Part shown: piece by piece, positions 36,533-48,299 of the stretch
Layout: each line of letters begins with the position of its first letter
Numbering within the stretch: position 1 is the stretch's first letter
Made by a program: the position numbers and the translations under genes
Notes under the pieces: generated by a model
What the model was told of the DNA's origin: nothing
Seen by the model: the letters and a program-made list of their open reading frames with translations, nothing else
The model's database searches: none
Source: Strobilurus pachycystidiatus
Taxonomy: Eukaryota; Basidiomycota; Agaricomycetes; Agaricales; Physalacriaceae
NCBI GenBank assembly: GCA_019915135.1
Contig: JAHLMK010000031.1
Coordinates: 124,001-188,000, forward strand
DNA: 64,000 nucleotides
Direction: 5' to 3'

Positions 36533-37642
36533 CTATCCTTGCCACACGGCAGGGCCAGCTACATGTACGGATGGTTGTCAATAACATAATTTCTCGACAT
36601 TGTATGAGAAGACACCTACGAGCGACGTATCCAGCATAACTCGATGGCTGGGAGTAGATGTCTGGGAAATCGCACCATGATCAGCACGATATTCTGCTTC
36701 TCGTTTATATACTTGTAGGACGTACTGATCAAGATACCAGGTTCATTCCCCGTATACACACCGGGGATGGATACGGTCGGCGATGGGGTACCACTGCCAC
36801 CGTTTACGACATTCAACTGGGCGCATCCGAGATAGAACTGCGCTCCGCCGAAGGTGCTGGCCGCATGGAGCGCGATGTGTTCACCACGTAAAAGGTACTG
36901 GCTGTTCATCAAGTACAAATTTCGAGTCAGCGCCCTGTGAGAAAGAAAACAAAGACTGGGATGACGTACCCACTGGGCAGATTCTTCGGGACGGTAAACG
37001 TGAATTGGGTCATGCCTAGACAAACGATGAATACTGCTGTGCATCGAATTTGGACAGGGTCACCTACTTTCAGACGGGAAGACGAATCCAGTACTTGCGG
37101 AATACGTCGGGGCGAGCTCCCATATCTTGAACCATGTCTGTCCGGTGCCAGCACTGGTCGAGTTGGCGCTGGGTGAAGCCAGTGACATGTATGCAGAGAA
37201 GTACTAATTTCAACAAGGAGACGTTAGAGCGAACAGAATTACGAAATATGCTACGTACGCCAGGATGGAAGATGGCATTGTTGGCCTTGAAGCCAACGGT
37301 AGAGCCAGCTGAGACAGTGGAGATACTGGTGGCACCAGCAGACGTGCTGTCGAGTTCGTTGCAGCGAATGGCGGTGCTGGTGACGTCGGTGACCTATTGA
37401 TATGTTACTTTTGTAAGCTTTGACATTAGCGACAAAAAGCGTACAGGTCCATTGCTGTAGTGATTCGCAGTTACGCGAACGTATTGCCAGTCCGAAGCGG
37501 TCGCGCCATTAGCGATCAGGTCTGGGAACGTGTCTAGAAACGTAGAGTAAGTTTAGTACATGCGGAGAGACCGTGAACAGTGGGACGGACAGTGAGCTAG
37601 AGCAGCCGAGAGGAAGGCGAAGGTGAGAAGGTAATACAACAT
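36533..37642 (-). CDS. AA9 lytic polysaccharide monooxygenase
   Basis: The ATG at 37642 gives a signal peptide (MLYYLLTFAFLSAALA) whose cleavage would expose the N-terminal His of HTFPDL, the first histidine-brace ligand. The second exon reads SDWQYVRVTANHYSNGPV and IRCNELDSTSAGATSISTV, and then VGFKANNAIFHPG, all typical AA9 core. FTFTVPKNLPSG, LLRGEHIALHAAS (second brace His in the HIALH motif) and GGAQFYLGCAQLNVV (Gln and axial Tyr) follow. The end needs two more splices: GILI is joined to NIYSQPSSYAGYVA, and a last small exon gives PGPAVWQG and the TAG at 36535-36533. That is the standard AA9 C-terminus. The enzyme cleaves cellulose oxidatively using copper and H2O2 or O2. No CBM1 or GPI tail is present. 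Confidence 0.93.
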
Positions 37643-37681
37643 TGTGTTGGCTCGACTTGGTAAGTCCCAATACTTTTGCGG

Positions 37682-37688
37682 TATATAT
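37682..37688 (-). promoter_or_regulatory. TATA-like box of the AA9 gene
   Basis: The minus strand reads TATATAC about 40 bp upstream of the AA9 start codon. Confidence 0.4.
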
Positions 37689-38575
37689 CCGTGGCGGAAT
37701 ATTCATGGTCCGAATAAAGTACGCAATGAGGGATATAACCGAGAGGTCTAAATGTCATTGTAAGCGGCAATCCAGGAACGGTACCAGGAAGAGTCGCACC
37801 TGATATAAGTTTCCGAAATCGAGCCGCTCTCGAAAATCATTGGAAAAAGTGGTTAGAAAGGAAGAATGGATCGATTCTGGGTGATTCAGTAGCTGAGAAT
37901 CTTTGCGATCTCATGAGCCAGAATGCTCGCTACAGCTCTGGAGGGATGCTACTCGCGGAAACATCTCGTCGTAATGGTGTCAGCCGAGTTGATGTACCGC
38001 GATCCATCCACAAGATTACAGGCACCGGAGAGAGTGAAGTGAGTTAGAGTAGTGAGTACCTTGCCATTTTTGGTAGAAGCAAGCTTGCTCATATGCTGCT
38101 TAGATTACGCCTGTCAGTTCGGCTTGGCAATTTCATGACCATGGGATGACCGACCTTGCTAGCAATCACAGCTATGATTCGTTCCGCTCAAAAAGACGGA
38201 AAGCTGCAATAGTCACTAGGCTTCGCTTACGGAGAGCCACCCTGATATAAAGAAACCTTGACGTCGTGACAAGAGAATTGATGTCGAGAACGTGTTGTCA
38301 GACTGTCGTTGGGCGGCGACTCAGAGAGAGCAAGACGCGGATACCCGCAGGTAAGTGAAGTCTAGTATTCACTGCGGTTGGCTAAAGAAAAAGCAGTTGC
38401 CAGATCCCATAAGATAGGCGGTATGCCGTTCATCCATCAAGGTAGGATGGCAAAGCTCGAAACCCTAACCCGACGTATGACTAACAGGAATGACAAACAG
38501 CAACAAACCACTCTTCCTCATCGACGAGCACGTCGCCGACACATTTCCCGCCTCTCTTCCTCGTCGTCGGCAGCC
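37689..38575. other. intergenic, no supported gene
   Basis: About 0.9 kb lies between the divergent AA9 and epsin genes and holds both promoters. I see no supported coding region. The frame upstream of the epsin ATG (from 38378) is open but does not resemble the family. Confidence 0.45.
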
Positions 38576-40519
38576 ATGGACAAACTCGAGTCGCTGACGA
38601 GCCAGCTCTCGCAGATCACGATGTACGACATCAAGAGCATGTACAACCAGGTCAGTGGGCCCGCCGCTTGCGAGGACGAGCAGCTTAATTCTGCAGGCCA
38701 AAAACGTCGTCCTCAACGTCAGCGAAATCGAGGCCAAGGTCCAGGAGGCGACCAACGAGGATCCCTGGTGCGTTGCCTGACTGCCGACACGTCGAGCGCA
38801 TGCAATGCTGACGGGCGGCGTGTAGGGGTGCAAGTTCGACGCTCATGCAGGATATTGCCAACAGGTATGTCCTGCCGCGCTCTCTCTGGACAGCACTGAC
38901 TATCGCGCAGGACATTCAACTAGTCAGTGGCGCGCATAATTATCACCCGACTTACGTTCTGACCGGCCACAGCCCCGACTTCAACGAGATCATGCCGGCG
39001 ATATACTCGCGTTTCATGGAGAAGGAGGCAAGGCAATGGCGCCAGATTTACAAGGTGCGAACTTCGACAGTTCCCAATAAATTCTGATAACATTTTTGGC
39101 AGGCGCTGCAGTTGCTCGAATACCTCATCAAGCACGGTTCGGAACGCGTCGTGGACGATGCCCGTTCACATATATCCACCGTCAAAATGCTCCGCAACTT
39201 TCACTACATCGACGACAAGGGAAAGGATCAGGGCATCAACGGTATGCTCACCCTTCCTTCGTGTGGATATAGGAAACTCATCGCCACGCAGTCCGTAATC
39301 GATCCAAGGAGATCACAGAGCTTCTGTCCGACGTTGAGAAGATTCGCAGCGAGCGGCGCAAGGCCAAGGCCAACAAGCACAAGTACACTGGCACTGGCAA
39401 CGACGGACTCAGCTTCTCCGGCGGCGGTAGTGGCCGATATGGCGGTTTCGGCAACGACTCCCTGGGTGGCGGTGGTGACAGCTACAGTGGTGGTGGTGCT
39501 GGAGGAAGCTCGAGCTATGGCAACTCTGATCACTATAGCTCACAATACAGCGGAGGGAGTTCCTCGTCGTTCAGGGACGACAACCGACGAGGTTTCGAGG
39601 AATATACCGCTGGAGATGACGAGACCGTCAACACGTCTCCAGTCCGCACTAGCAGCATGAGCACCTCCACGACCACACACTCGACACGGACTCCGACGCG
39701 CAAGGCGACCGCTCCGCCACCGCCACCACCTGCTCCTGTGGTCGATCTTCTCGGTGGCCTTGATGATGACTTCGCTTCCGCACCAGCGCCAGCAGCTGCC
39801 CCAGCCGCTTTCGCCACGAACAAAGCGTTACCCGCTTTGGCCCCATCGGCCTCCGTGATGGATGGTAAGACCGACCATGCATCGTTCAACTGTCTCCAAT
39901 CAAGCTAACGGCATTCTCAGATGATGACTTCGACGACTTCCAGGTTGCCCCTACTTCCCCTGCACCTGCACCTGCTGCTGCGACCGGAAATGCTGCACTA
40001 CTGAGCATGCTCCAGGCTACACCGGCTGCTCAACCACCAGCTCCCACACAGCAACCCATGGCCATGGGAGGAATGCCGCAGCACCAGAGGATGGGCTCGA
40101 TGGGTATGGGCATGGGAATGGGCGGCATGCACAGATCCACCCCTTCCGTGTCCAGCGCAACCTCGCCTCCGCCCCAATACCAGAACCAGAACCTCTTCGG
40201 CGCGCCCATGCGCCCAGCTATCACTAGTACAACCAGCACCACCAGCACCAGCGCCGGCACCCCTGCAGCGAAGCCTGCTGCCAGTGCGAACTTCGACGAC
40301 CTGTGGTCGATGTCGCTGGGCTCGAGCTCGTCCAAGCCGGCGACGCCTGCTGGACCCGGAAAGTCCATCAAGGATTTGGAGAAGGAGAAGGCGGCGGCGA
40401 GTATCTGGGGCGGTGTTGGTGGGGGTGGTGCCAAGCCGATGGGTGCGAGCAACGCGTTCGGGTCCTTCGGGACTGGCACGACATCTTCTAGCGGGGGTGC
40501 GGATGATTTGTTGTTATAG
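38576..40519 (+). CDS. epsin-like ENTH-domain protein, Ent3 type
   Basis: The ATG at 38576 (context gcagccATGg) starts MDKLESLTSQLSQITMYDIK. The ENTH domain is assembled from small exons: 38576-38650, 38697-38767 (AKNVVLNVSEIEAKVQEATN), 38826-38864 (WGASSTLMQDIANR) and 38911-38922. Later exons give PDFNEIMPAIYSRFMEK, ALQLLEYLIKHGSERVVDDA and MLRNFHYIDDKGKDQGIN. The domain binds phosphoinositides. The remainder is Gly/Ser-rich, then Pro/Ala-rich with DLLGGLDDDF and DDFDDFQVAP, acidic motifs of the kind that bind adaptor ears, and a Met/Gly-rich tract. The sequence beginning is closest to Ent3-like epsins acting with clathrin adaptors at the trans-Golgi and endosomes. A final short motif is GGADDLLL. 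Confidence 0.88.
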
Positions 40520-40938
40520 ATGGATTGCGATAGACGATTCGTTGGATCAGGATCAAAATATTAGCTTTTCCGTGGCCAATCAGGATATAAATCGTTGTTT
40601 TAATTTATGTTTTCTGGCGGAATACATGTTTGTGATTGGGTTGTATCATTATGTGCGGGTACGCTTTGGACCCATCATTGTGCTCAGGCTTGAACCCATA
40701 GGTACAAGCAATGCGTTGGGAGCACCGACCGACGATTTCTTGTCATACAGTAGATGATAGACTTCCGCCTTGTGGATCAACGTATCAGCCTTTTGTGGCC
40801 GACCAGGATATTATAAGGTCCCATCCCTCTCTTGTTTGTGGCGAGATATATTTGTGGTAATCGAGTTGCTAAACGAATGGTATCTTACGCATGTATGTAA
40901 AAGCAATATCAAGTAGATAAAAAATAGTCCCATCAAGC
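40520..40938. other. intergenic between converging genes
   Basis: About 420 bp lie between the stops of two convergent genes, AT-rich, without a coding signal. One phrase of the epsin 3' flank is repeated: gatcaggat/ccaatcaggatataa near 40546-40590 resembles gaccaggatattataa near 40800. Confidence 0.4.
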
Positions 40939-42769
40939 TCATGCAGTAAGATCGCAAGCGTTTGGACGCAATGCGCACCAGAGCGGCTGGAGAGCAATAG
41001 CCGCAACACCGCGCTGGTTGAAACGGAAAGCAACATCATGAAGACGCGGCAGAGCTGATGTGCCATTCCCGCCTGGTCCGCTCCAGAACACCTCTGCGGA
41101 CGACGCTGCCCTCGGCCAGACGATGGAGTCGAGGTTACTCGGGGAAGACTGTTCCGTCCACAGAAGATGCTGACCACCGAGGACGAGCGCCGCCTGTTCC
41201 GAGGTCATGTTCGCGACGGGGTCGAACGAGTAGGCGAGCTGCCACGACTTGAAGGGGTCGCACCAGCTGTTGCCGGTGGGGAAGTCGCCGAGCCACGCGC
41301 CGTGCCCGCAGTCGAGGTAGAAATAGTCCGACGCGGCGTGCACGATCCTGTACCCCTGCTCGACGACGGAGATGGCGTTGTCGGAGGAGATCCAGACCAT
41401 GATTACCGCGTCCTTCTCGACGGTGGTGACGTTGTACGTCAGGACCATCTCCTCCCACACCACGGGCGTCTTGCCCGCGTCGCGCACGGCCGTATGGGTC
41501 GCGTTGGTAAACGCGCTAAGCGCCTCCGTGAACGTCTCGCCCGCGGAACTCAGATCGCTCTGCGTCTCAGTGTCGTTAGTGTAGCAGTGCGCGTTGATCT
41601 CGTCTCCGCCGAGGGAGAAGTACGGCGACGTGAACAGGGACGTGAAGGCGGTGACGAGGGTCGTGGTGAAGTTGGTCGTTTCGTTCGAGGCGATGCGCAG
41701 CTGACCCGCGGGCGGCTCGTTGGCGAAGGAGGACCAGGGAGTGGATTCTGGGCATGCAACGTGCTCTGGGTGAGACTTGGAGATCACGGATGTATGACCG
41801 GGAGTGTCGAATTCCGCCAGGACATCGATACCTCTCTGCAGAAGCGAGTGCGATTAGTATCAATGTAAAACAAGCTTTTGACCGAGGATCAGGACTCACG
41901 GCGTTGGCATAGGCGACAATGTCGGAGACGTCCTCCTGGGTATATACCTGGTCGGCGGAATAAGCTCCCGCATCAGATATTTCGAGGAAGCCAGGGATTT
42001 GGATGGGGAAGCTCTGGCTGTCGACGACGTGCCAGTGGAAGGTGCTCATTTTGACCCAGCTCATAGCGTCGAGCGTGCGCTTGATGTCGTCCACTGGGAA
42101 GCTGCAAGCATGGTGAATATGTATTGTTTTGACACGAGGGAAAGCTGAGGCTCACTAGTTACGCGCCGTATCGAGCATGAAACCGCGGTAGGGCTAGTGG
42201 CAGGGGAATCAGCGACGAAGATTGCGAGCACATGGCGGACGTACGTATGCGGGGGCGTCATCGATGTCAATGGGAGCCTCCAGGGTATAAACCGTATCCG
42301 AAGTGGTATACCACAATTGCTCGAACGTCGTCAATCCGCGCAGGAGACCCAATGTCGTGTTCGCAGTAAGGGTGGCCGCGGAACCGTCATCTGGAACAAC
42401 AAGGGTATAGCTCTCGCCACGATTCCCGAGTTCCAGGATGGCCTCATCCGAGATGCTGTTCACCTCGCCCGAGACGCTCAGCGTCAGCACCTCCAACGCC
42501 GGCGCGCTGCTTATGGTGTCGGCGTCCGAGGCTCCGCGGTCTGGGACGAGCCTCTCCAGTTGGTCGGTGAACAGGTAGCTCCATGTGCGCGAGATCGCGT
42601 CGGTCAGGTCCTGCGGCGGACTCTCGATCCCGTCGAGAGTGATGTTGAACGAGCACGACAGCGTAAGGGGGGACGTGCCGGTGCTCAGGCTTTTCGGGAG
42701 CGGCCACAAGGCGTGGACGCTGGACGCGGACAGCAGAGCCAAGGAAAGGCTGGCGAAATGGAACGCCAT
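40939..42769 (-). CDS. secreted beta-N-acetylhexosaminidase, GH20
   Basis: The ATG at 42769 opens a signal peptide (MAFHFASLSLALLSASSVHA) followed by LWPLPKSLSTG, the standard start of fungal hexosaminidases. The N-terminal domain has NTTLGLLRGLTTFEQLWY. The catalytic barrel begins with YRGFMLDTARNF, then DDIKRTLDAMSWVKMSTFHWHVVDSQSFP, RGIDVLAEFDTPGH and YFSLGGDEINAHCY with the catalytic Asp-Glu pair. Later come VVWEEM and YLDCGHGAWLGDFPTGNSWCDP, with the family's Trp and Cys residues, and QHLLWTE. The enzyme releases terminal N-acetylglucosamine from chitin oligomers and glycans, using neighbouring-group catalysis. Introns lie near 42250-42190, 42150-42108 and 41895-41838. The C-terminus (CALRPNACDLTA) keeps the expected disulfide. 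Confidence 0.93.
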
Positions 42770-44692
42770 GGTGGTGGAAAGAATGAAAGGGGAGATAGGA
42801 GCGGAAGTAACGTTATGGGCAGCTTTGGTTTCAACTGGTTTCAAGTGATTCGCGAGAATGTTTGACGAGTCAGGGAAGGCGATGGGTATGAAATGACATT
42901 ATTTCACGTTCGAGGCCGCCCACATGATACGCTTCGAGGGCCCAGTGGCGTTTAGACGGTCGTCGACTTGCGCAGGCGAACACAGATGGAAGTCGTGAGC
43001 AATGGTCATTGTCACAGCGATCAAGGTGTCACTAGTGCGATCTCTTTGTAGAATTACTGTACTGGCACAGACTGACACTATACAGATTTAACTGTTGTCT
43101 ACGTTCATTCCCCTGCTGAGAATGCACCTCCGTAATCGTCCATTGCAAAAATAGAATGAAGGCTGCTCCATGCCTCCATCAAGTCATGATGCATGATGCT
43201 CAGATGATTGTGCTTTCGACGCTTCGTACTCAGGCTGACTGTACCGTACTGCCAAGATACCTCATCGGGCATCATCCGCCGTTGCTCCGTGCGAGTATGC
43301 AGGCTTGATGCAGGCAGCCATCCCTTCGAAGGGACGGTCGCACATCAAAGTTTCAGTGGCCTCGAAAACACGGTCATTCACATCGTCCGCGCAGCTCGTT
43401 CTGGGCCAATTTGAATGACACCTAGGCTCAAGCATGGCTCGACGCACGAAGTCACTTTCCGCTTCCATCTGCATTCATGAGCGAGACCTTCGACGCGACA
43501 TCTACAATGCTTTTGAGGTGGTGGTAGCCGAAGAGCACGCATCACGAAGCTACCCAGGTGAAGGTGTCTGTCAATCTTGATTAAGGCGGCCACTCGATGA
43601 CTTTCGAACCACGTTGTCTTGGTCGAGGTCAGAATTGGGTCAGAATGGACGAAGGAAGATAATGGTATTCTTTCAAAATTCTGAACACCCGAATACATTT
43701 ACACGAGTTTCTGGGAGAGCAGAAGATAGATTCACTTCCCTGGAGACACTTCAACAGAGCAATTACTAGAACGACTGGATTGCCTGCTGAGATACACGCC
43801 GTCGACCGCGTCAGAGGAAAGGTGGGTCAATGTCCGTCCAAAGCTGTGGGGAGATAGCTAGATGACGGCCAGATGGGATCCTGAGTCATCCGCAACAGTT
43901 CAAATTAACAGAGAGCGATGCGTGCTCGCAGCTATCGGCAGTCAGCTATTGCGAGCCTGGCAGGAAGGAGCTGTTGCAACTTACGCCAGTGGGAACGAAC
44001 CCGTTGGACGCGTCTGTTCCAACCAAAGTTCGTATACAACGCTATAGAGCATCTACATGAGATGAGCGGAGTCACGGTAATCGTCGTTTTACGCGTGTAT
44101 GGGAAGCAAATATCCCTATGGGGAAGGGTGCAGCTAGAGAGTAGCTGTCGCAGGACTATGCACCTCAAGGGATACATCCAGGCAGAGGACGTTCGTATAC
44201 AGCATCGGCAGACGTTTCTTGCGCGCTCCAGTGCTCGTCGGTCGCCCGTCCGTCATGGCGGGAAGAGAGAGCATGCGACAAAAATCCAAAACTGCCAAAA
44301 CGCGGTCCCCGTGATCATCCAACCTGATCGTGCCGTGCCGTTCGGCTGCCGCCGTTGATTCAATTCCTCCCGAGGTGAAGACGGACTGGCAAGAAGAAGC
44401 GCGCGCTTAAGCAACAAAAATACTCGCCCCATGGTCTCCCTGTAACCGTGACGATTATGCGCGGATCCCTACCCATCGTCCAAGCTCCTCGACGTCCAAG
44501 CTCCATGTCGCGGCCTCTCGACATAGCGCGCACGACAGCCATAGGCAGTGTCCCCATACGCCTTTACAGCTCTTTGCTGTCTTTTTAGCTGTTCTATTGG
44601 CTGATGCAGTGCTCAAAAGCTTTCTCTGCCCATTGTCTTTCTTCCCTTTCATCTATCACAACCACTATCGCGCACAATATTACTTCTCTGGG
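42770..44692. other. 1.9-kb gene-poor region
   Basis: No supported gene lies between the hexosaminidase start and the next ATG. Open frames of 60-146 codons occur on both strands (for example 43918-44358) without domains, good starts or consistent splicing. This marks the beginning of the gene-poor, accessory-looking interval. Confidence 0.45.
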
Positions 44693-45478
44693 ATGTCGAC
44701 GCTTCTCAGGCTTACTGGGCACGGGGGGAACAATGGGTGGTCCATCGCAGTGATCATCGGATTCATGTGTCAGTGGCCGTCCTAACCCTACGGAACTGAC
44801 TTCTGATTATTGACTTTTATAGTCATTTTTGTCGTTCTACTAGTTTGGTTCATACGCCAGCTGCCTTGGCTATGGTCATCCATGGAGCCGGCCAGACGAG
44901 ATCTACGTGTAGCTGGCAGGGGCATAGTCCACCGCCTCTCCACGGTCTCTGGACAGCAGACCGCTCCTAGTTTTCTTCTCCTCCGATACCCCGCCAGAGC
45001 ATACTCTCCGAGAAGCACTCAGAGGCAGCACGCCTCTCCTTCCCATACCCCACCCATCCCTGAGTCCGGCGTTCCCCTGCAAGACTTACGCTCTCCTCCC
45101 CCTTCACAACAGCGCCAAAACGTAGCTATGGGTGGTCATGTTGCACAGCCTCAACAGCACGCTGCTGTCCTCCTCACCGACTCCGCGTCTGGGTACCTAG
45201 CCGCCCCATTCATCACGCAGCCGCAGGACCCGCCATCGCCGTCTGCATCTGACTCGTCGGCATTCCCGTCGATCGCGAAGCCGCAGGACTTGCCCTCATC
45301 CCCATCATCCCCTTCTTCCGGTGACGCTGAGCGCCAGCACAGGTCGTCTCATGATCAGTCGCGTCAGAGCTTGGACACCTTACGCCATGACCCGGGCATG
45401 CTACCCCCTCCTGTGACGCAAGGGCCGCCCAGAGGACGCGACCGCGTGCGCGCCTACTGCAACTCCTGGCTCAGCTAG
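44693..45478 (+). CDS. single-pass membrane protein C with Pro/Ser/Gln-rich tail
   Basis: Two exons (44693-44768 and 44823-45478) close in frame to 243 aa starting MSTLLRLTGHGGNNG. The 54-nt intron lies inside the membrane helix, joining SIAVIIGFM to FIFVVLLVWFIRQ, and splits a Phe codon as T/TC, the same arrangement as in the small proteins at 23.5 and 24.4 kb. After the helix come basic residues and a long low-complexity tail rich in Pro, Ser and Gln (SGVPLQDLRSPPPSQQ). The tail holds two copies of a short unit ending in a Lys/Gln-Pro-Gln-Asp motif (ITQPQDPPSPSASDSSA and IAKPQDLPSSPSSP). The tail and the following 0.5 kb are duplicated at 46911-49790. No family is recognised. Confidence 0.6.
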
Positions 45479-46080
45479 AGAAGTCAGCTGCCGTCGATGA
45501 TGTACATTATTGCACGTCGACGGTTTTATCAAGAAGAAGCGATGGAATTTATTGACGTTTCAACGTCACTCGGGGAATGGCTTCCAAGCCATCCCGAATC
45601 TCTCGTAGAGTTTGAGGTCCTGGAGTCAAAGTTCTTCATGCCAGAGGACCCTGGACCTTGGGAACACTACCGGGCATGGTATATACACGAACGACGTCCC
45701 GACAGCCTTTTCTTCTCTATACATTCTCGTTCGGGTTTTAAAATGTCGAAGTTCATTGCTAGTACTGCTTTCGTGTTCGTCGTGACTCTGCTGTTTAGTT
45801 TTCGATGCTTCTATTCTTATTTAATGCTGTGGGGTTTTCGATCTCTTTGTCTTATGGGACTTTTGAGCTTGACACATACTACGCACACTTACTACATACT
45901 CATGCCAGACACTGTAATGCCAATCAACTTGAAAGAGGTGGTGAGATGGCTCAAGTCAACCCTAGCTTTCACAGTCAGGGTTCTCGTGCAAGCACGGCGC
46001 CGTAAGAATATTATACAGTATGGACGCGAACGTAGCGCATCCAGACTGTCCTAGTAGTACAAACATAGAGTCGATCTACC
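45479..46080 (+). other. 3' flank with an uncertain open frame
   Basis: A frame of 185 codons is open from 45497 to 46054, starting 18 bp after the previous stop. It includes hydrophobic segments (STAFVFVVTLLFSF, CLMGLLSLTHTT). The first and last parts are conserved in the damaged copy at 49440-49790, where about 200 bp between 45738 and 45935 are missing and the frame is broken. It may be the 3' untranslated region of gene C or a separate small membrane protein; I cannot decide. Confidence 0.3.
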
Positions 46081-46660
46081 TCAGCGACTGTATAGAGGAC
46101 GCCCAACTCGCCTGAGATCTTCAATCCGCGAGTATTGCCCGAGCTTGAACCTGGGCGGAAAGGCAAGCTTGTACAACAAAACCAACAACGCCACCATCTT
46201 CACCGTGAAGAAAACCATGAACGCCAGGACGATGATGCTGGCAACGACCTTTCTCTTCTTGTACACCGCACGGCTGACCCAGGTGTAGGCGACAGTGATG
46301 GCCAATGCGGCCACCTCAAAGTATCTTCCGTCGGAGGCGCTGGGCAGCCTAGTGGAGGATCCGACGGCGGTCGCGACAAGCTCGATGTTCCTCCTCTTCA
46401 ACGCTTCGTTCTCCTTGCGGAGTGCGACATTCGAAACATGCGCCTCGCAGAGCATCTCGATGAGGGTCTGCGTCTACACATCTGATCTGAATAGTAGGAT
46501 GGACGAGCTGAGGGCACACAGACCTGTTCGTTAGCCGCAACTTGAAGGCTGGAGGTCGCTGGATGTGCGACTGTCTACCGCATCAGCGACGAGTGCAATG
46601 TCATCGCGCGACACGAGGGTACTTACCTTCCTCAAGGATCATCCTACCAGGGATGTTCAT
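46081..46660 (-). CDS. coiled-coil membrane protein, paralogue 1
   Basis: Three exons (46660-46627, 46570-46524, 46473-46081) close in frame to 157 aa starting MNIPGRMILEEV. A short coiled coil follows (VALRKENEALKRRNIELVA). Two membrane helices then come: YFEVAALAITVAYTWVSRAV and VVASIIVLAFMVFFTVKMVA, the second running into LLVLLYKLAF. The tail is basic. The RKENEALKRRN motif and the intron just before the coiled coil match the gene at 57491-58103 (RRENDLLRRRN), so the two are likely distant paralogues. No known family is recognised. A decayed fragment of its first exon region is seen at 52655-52760. Confidence 0.6.
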
Positions 46661-46910
46661 GTCTGCCTGCTCGGCGTAGGCCTTGGGAATGGACACGGGA
46701 GTGCGGCGATGAGGGGGTGGAACAAGCAAGTATCTGCGGATCTTGAACGTTTATAACGAGCAAAGGGCCACAGTTGACAGTTGGATGACGACAAAACACG
46801 GGCTATGTGCACTGACGTGGCAGGACAGAAGATGTTTATCAAAGATGAGAGATTGTATTCACTTTGGCATCATTCAATTGTGCCTTCCCTTGACTCGAAA
46901 TTATCCCAGT

Positions 46911-47346
46911 CCACGTCTCTGGACAGCGGACCGCTCCCAGTCCTTGAGAAATCTTCTTCCAATGACCTACCAGGGCATACTGTCCGAGGAGTACTCAGAG
47001 GCAACACGCCTCTCCTCTCCTGCCCATATTCCGCCCATCCTTGAGTCCGGTGTTCCGCTACAGGAATTGCGCTCCCCTCCCCCTTCACGACAGCACCAAA
47101 ATGTAGCAATGGGTGATCATGTTGCACAGCCTCAACAGCACGCTGATATGCTCCTCGCCGACTCCGCATCCGGGTACCTAGTCACTCCATTCATCACGCA
47201 GCCGCAATACCCGCCATCGCCGTCCCCACCTGACTCGTCGGCCTCACCGTTAATCGCGAAGCCGTAGGACTCCTTCTCTGATGACGCTGACCTGTCGCCT
47301 CATGACCAGTTGCGTCAGAGACTCAGAACTTGGACAGTGGCACGGC
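46911..47346 (+). pseudogene. decayed copy of membrane protein C, left part
   Basis: This stretch repeats the tail-coding part of the gene at 44693-45478, from about CTCTGGACAGC onwards (for example SGVPLQELRSPPPSRQHQN against SGVPLQDLRSPPPSQQRQN). It lacks exon 1 and the membrane helix. A CAG codon of the intact copy (around 45283) is TAG at 47265-47267, a premature stop. The copy is cut at 47346 by the DNA element and resumes after 49356. Confidence 0.7.
47341..47346 (+). repeat. target-site duplication, left
   Basis: The six bases CACGGC directly precede the element and recur at 49351-49356 directly after it. A 6-bp match alone is weak, but its position at both element ends supports it. 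Confidence 0.55.
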
Positions 47347-47394
47347 CAAAAAGATGACAGACTTTTCTTAAGAAAAGTCGGTGAACACCGGGAC

Positions 47395-47417
47395 AAGATA
47401 AGATCGTGTCTTATCTT
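47395..47417. repeat. subterminal stem-loop in the element
   Basis: AAGATAAGA at 47395-47403 and TCTTATCTT at 47409-47417 form a 9-bp perfect stem with a 5-nt loop. The right end has a looser counterpart around 49275-49302 (ATAAGA...TCTTAT). Confidence 0.6.
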
Positions 47418-48299
47418 ATGTTTTCACTGAATCACTCTGCTCAAATCTGGCTGGTGGGACTGGGAGAATATAATAATATTCGATGATATCTACTACACAC
47501 ACTACTTGAGTAAATCTACTCTTAATCACAGCTCAAGTTCAATTCAGGCCAAACTCAAGTCCCAGGACCCGAGACACCAGCTTGAGCCCGACTCAAGTTT
47601 GACTTGAGAGTTTCGGACTTGAGTCTGTCGAGATCTTTAGCACCTCAAGACACTTGAGTCAGACTTGAGATAAGACTTACTTGAGCTGCACTTAAGCTGC
47701 CAACTTGAGCTCAAGGCAGGAATCCATGAGTCAGGCTTTAGATTCCAGATTGGCGTCGTGAGCTCAAGTTGGGCGAGCGGACCGACCATCTTCTGGCGAG
47801 ACGGTCTAGACCTGTCATCAGGTCAGCATGTGATAGGGCTGGTAGGGCGCGATGGCGGCAGCAGTCGGCGAGCAGCACCCAAAACAGATGGGATGGAATG
47901 AAAAAAAACCGAAACTCACCTGTTTTGACGCTCGTTGTGATCAAACGTTCGACCAGCCAGTTATGGCAGGCAAACAGGCAGAGCGACATGAGAAAATTCA
48001 CGCACCCGACCAATCCTGCCTGGCGTCGTGCCAGCCGTCCTTTGTCGTGGCCGCGAGATCCCAATCCTCTATCCCAGAATTTGGCTTGCAACGCGGCGCC
48101 AACGAAAGTACAACCAAGGCTGACATTGATAGCGTCGTCGCTGCCAGATTGCAAGCCTGCTGTCGTAGGGGGCGTGGTGGTGGTAGTCGCCATGGGGTTC
48201 GCCAAGCCATGTCAGCGAGATAACAGGGAGCTCGGGTTCGATGGGGTCGTCGCTACTGGATTGCAGCGTCGTCGTGGGAGGTGTCGCCGGGGAGCTCGT

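Noticed and set aside
41167..41868. A 233-codon plus-strand frame over the hexosaminidase
   Set aside because: It runs antisense to the catalytic exon, is dominated by Arg, Gly and Val, and has no start context or domain.
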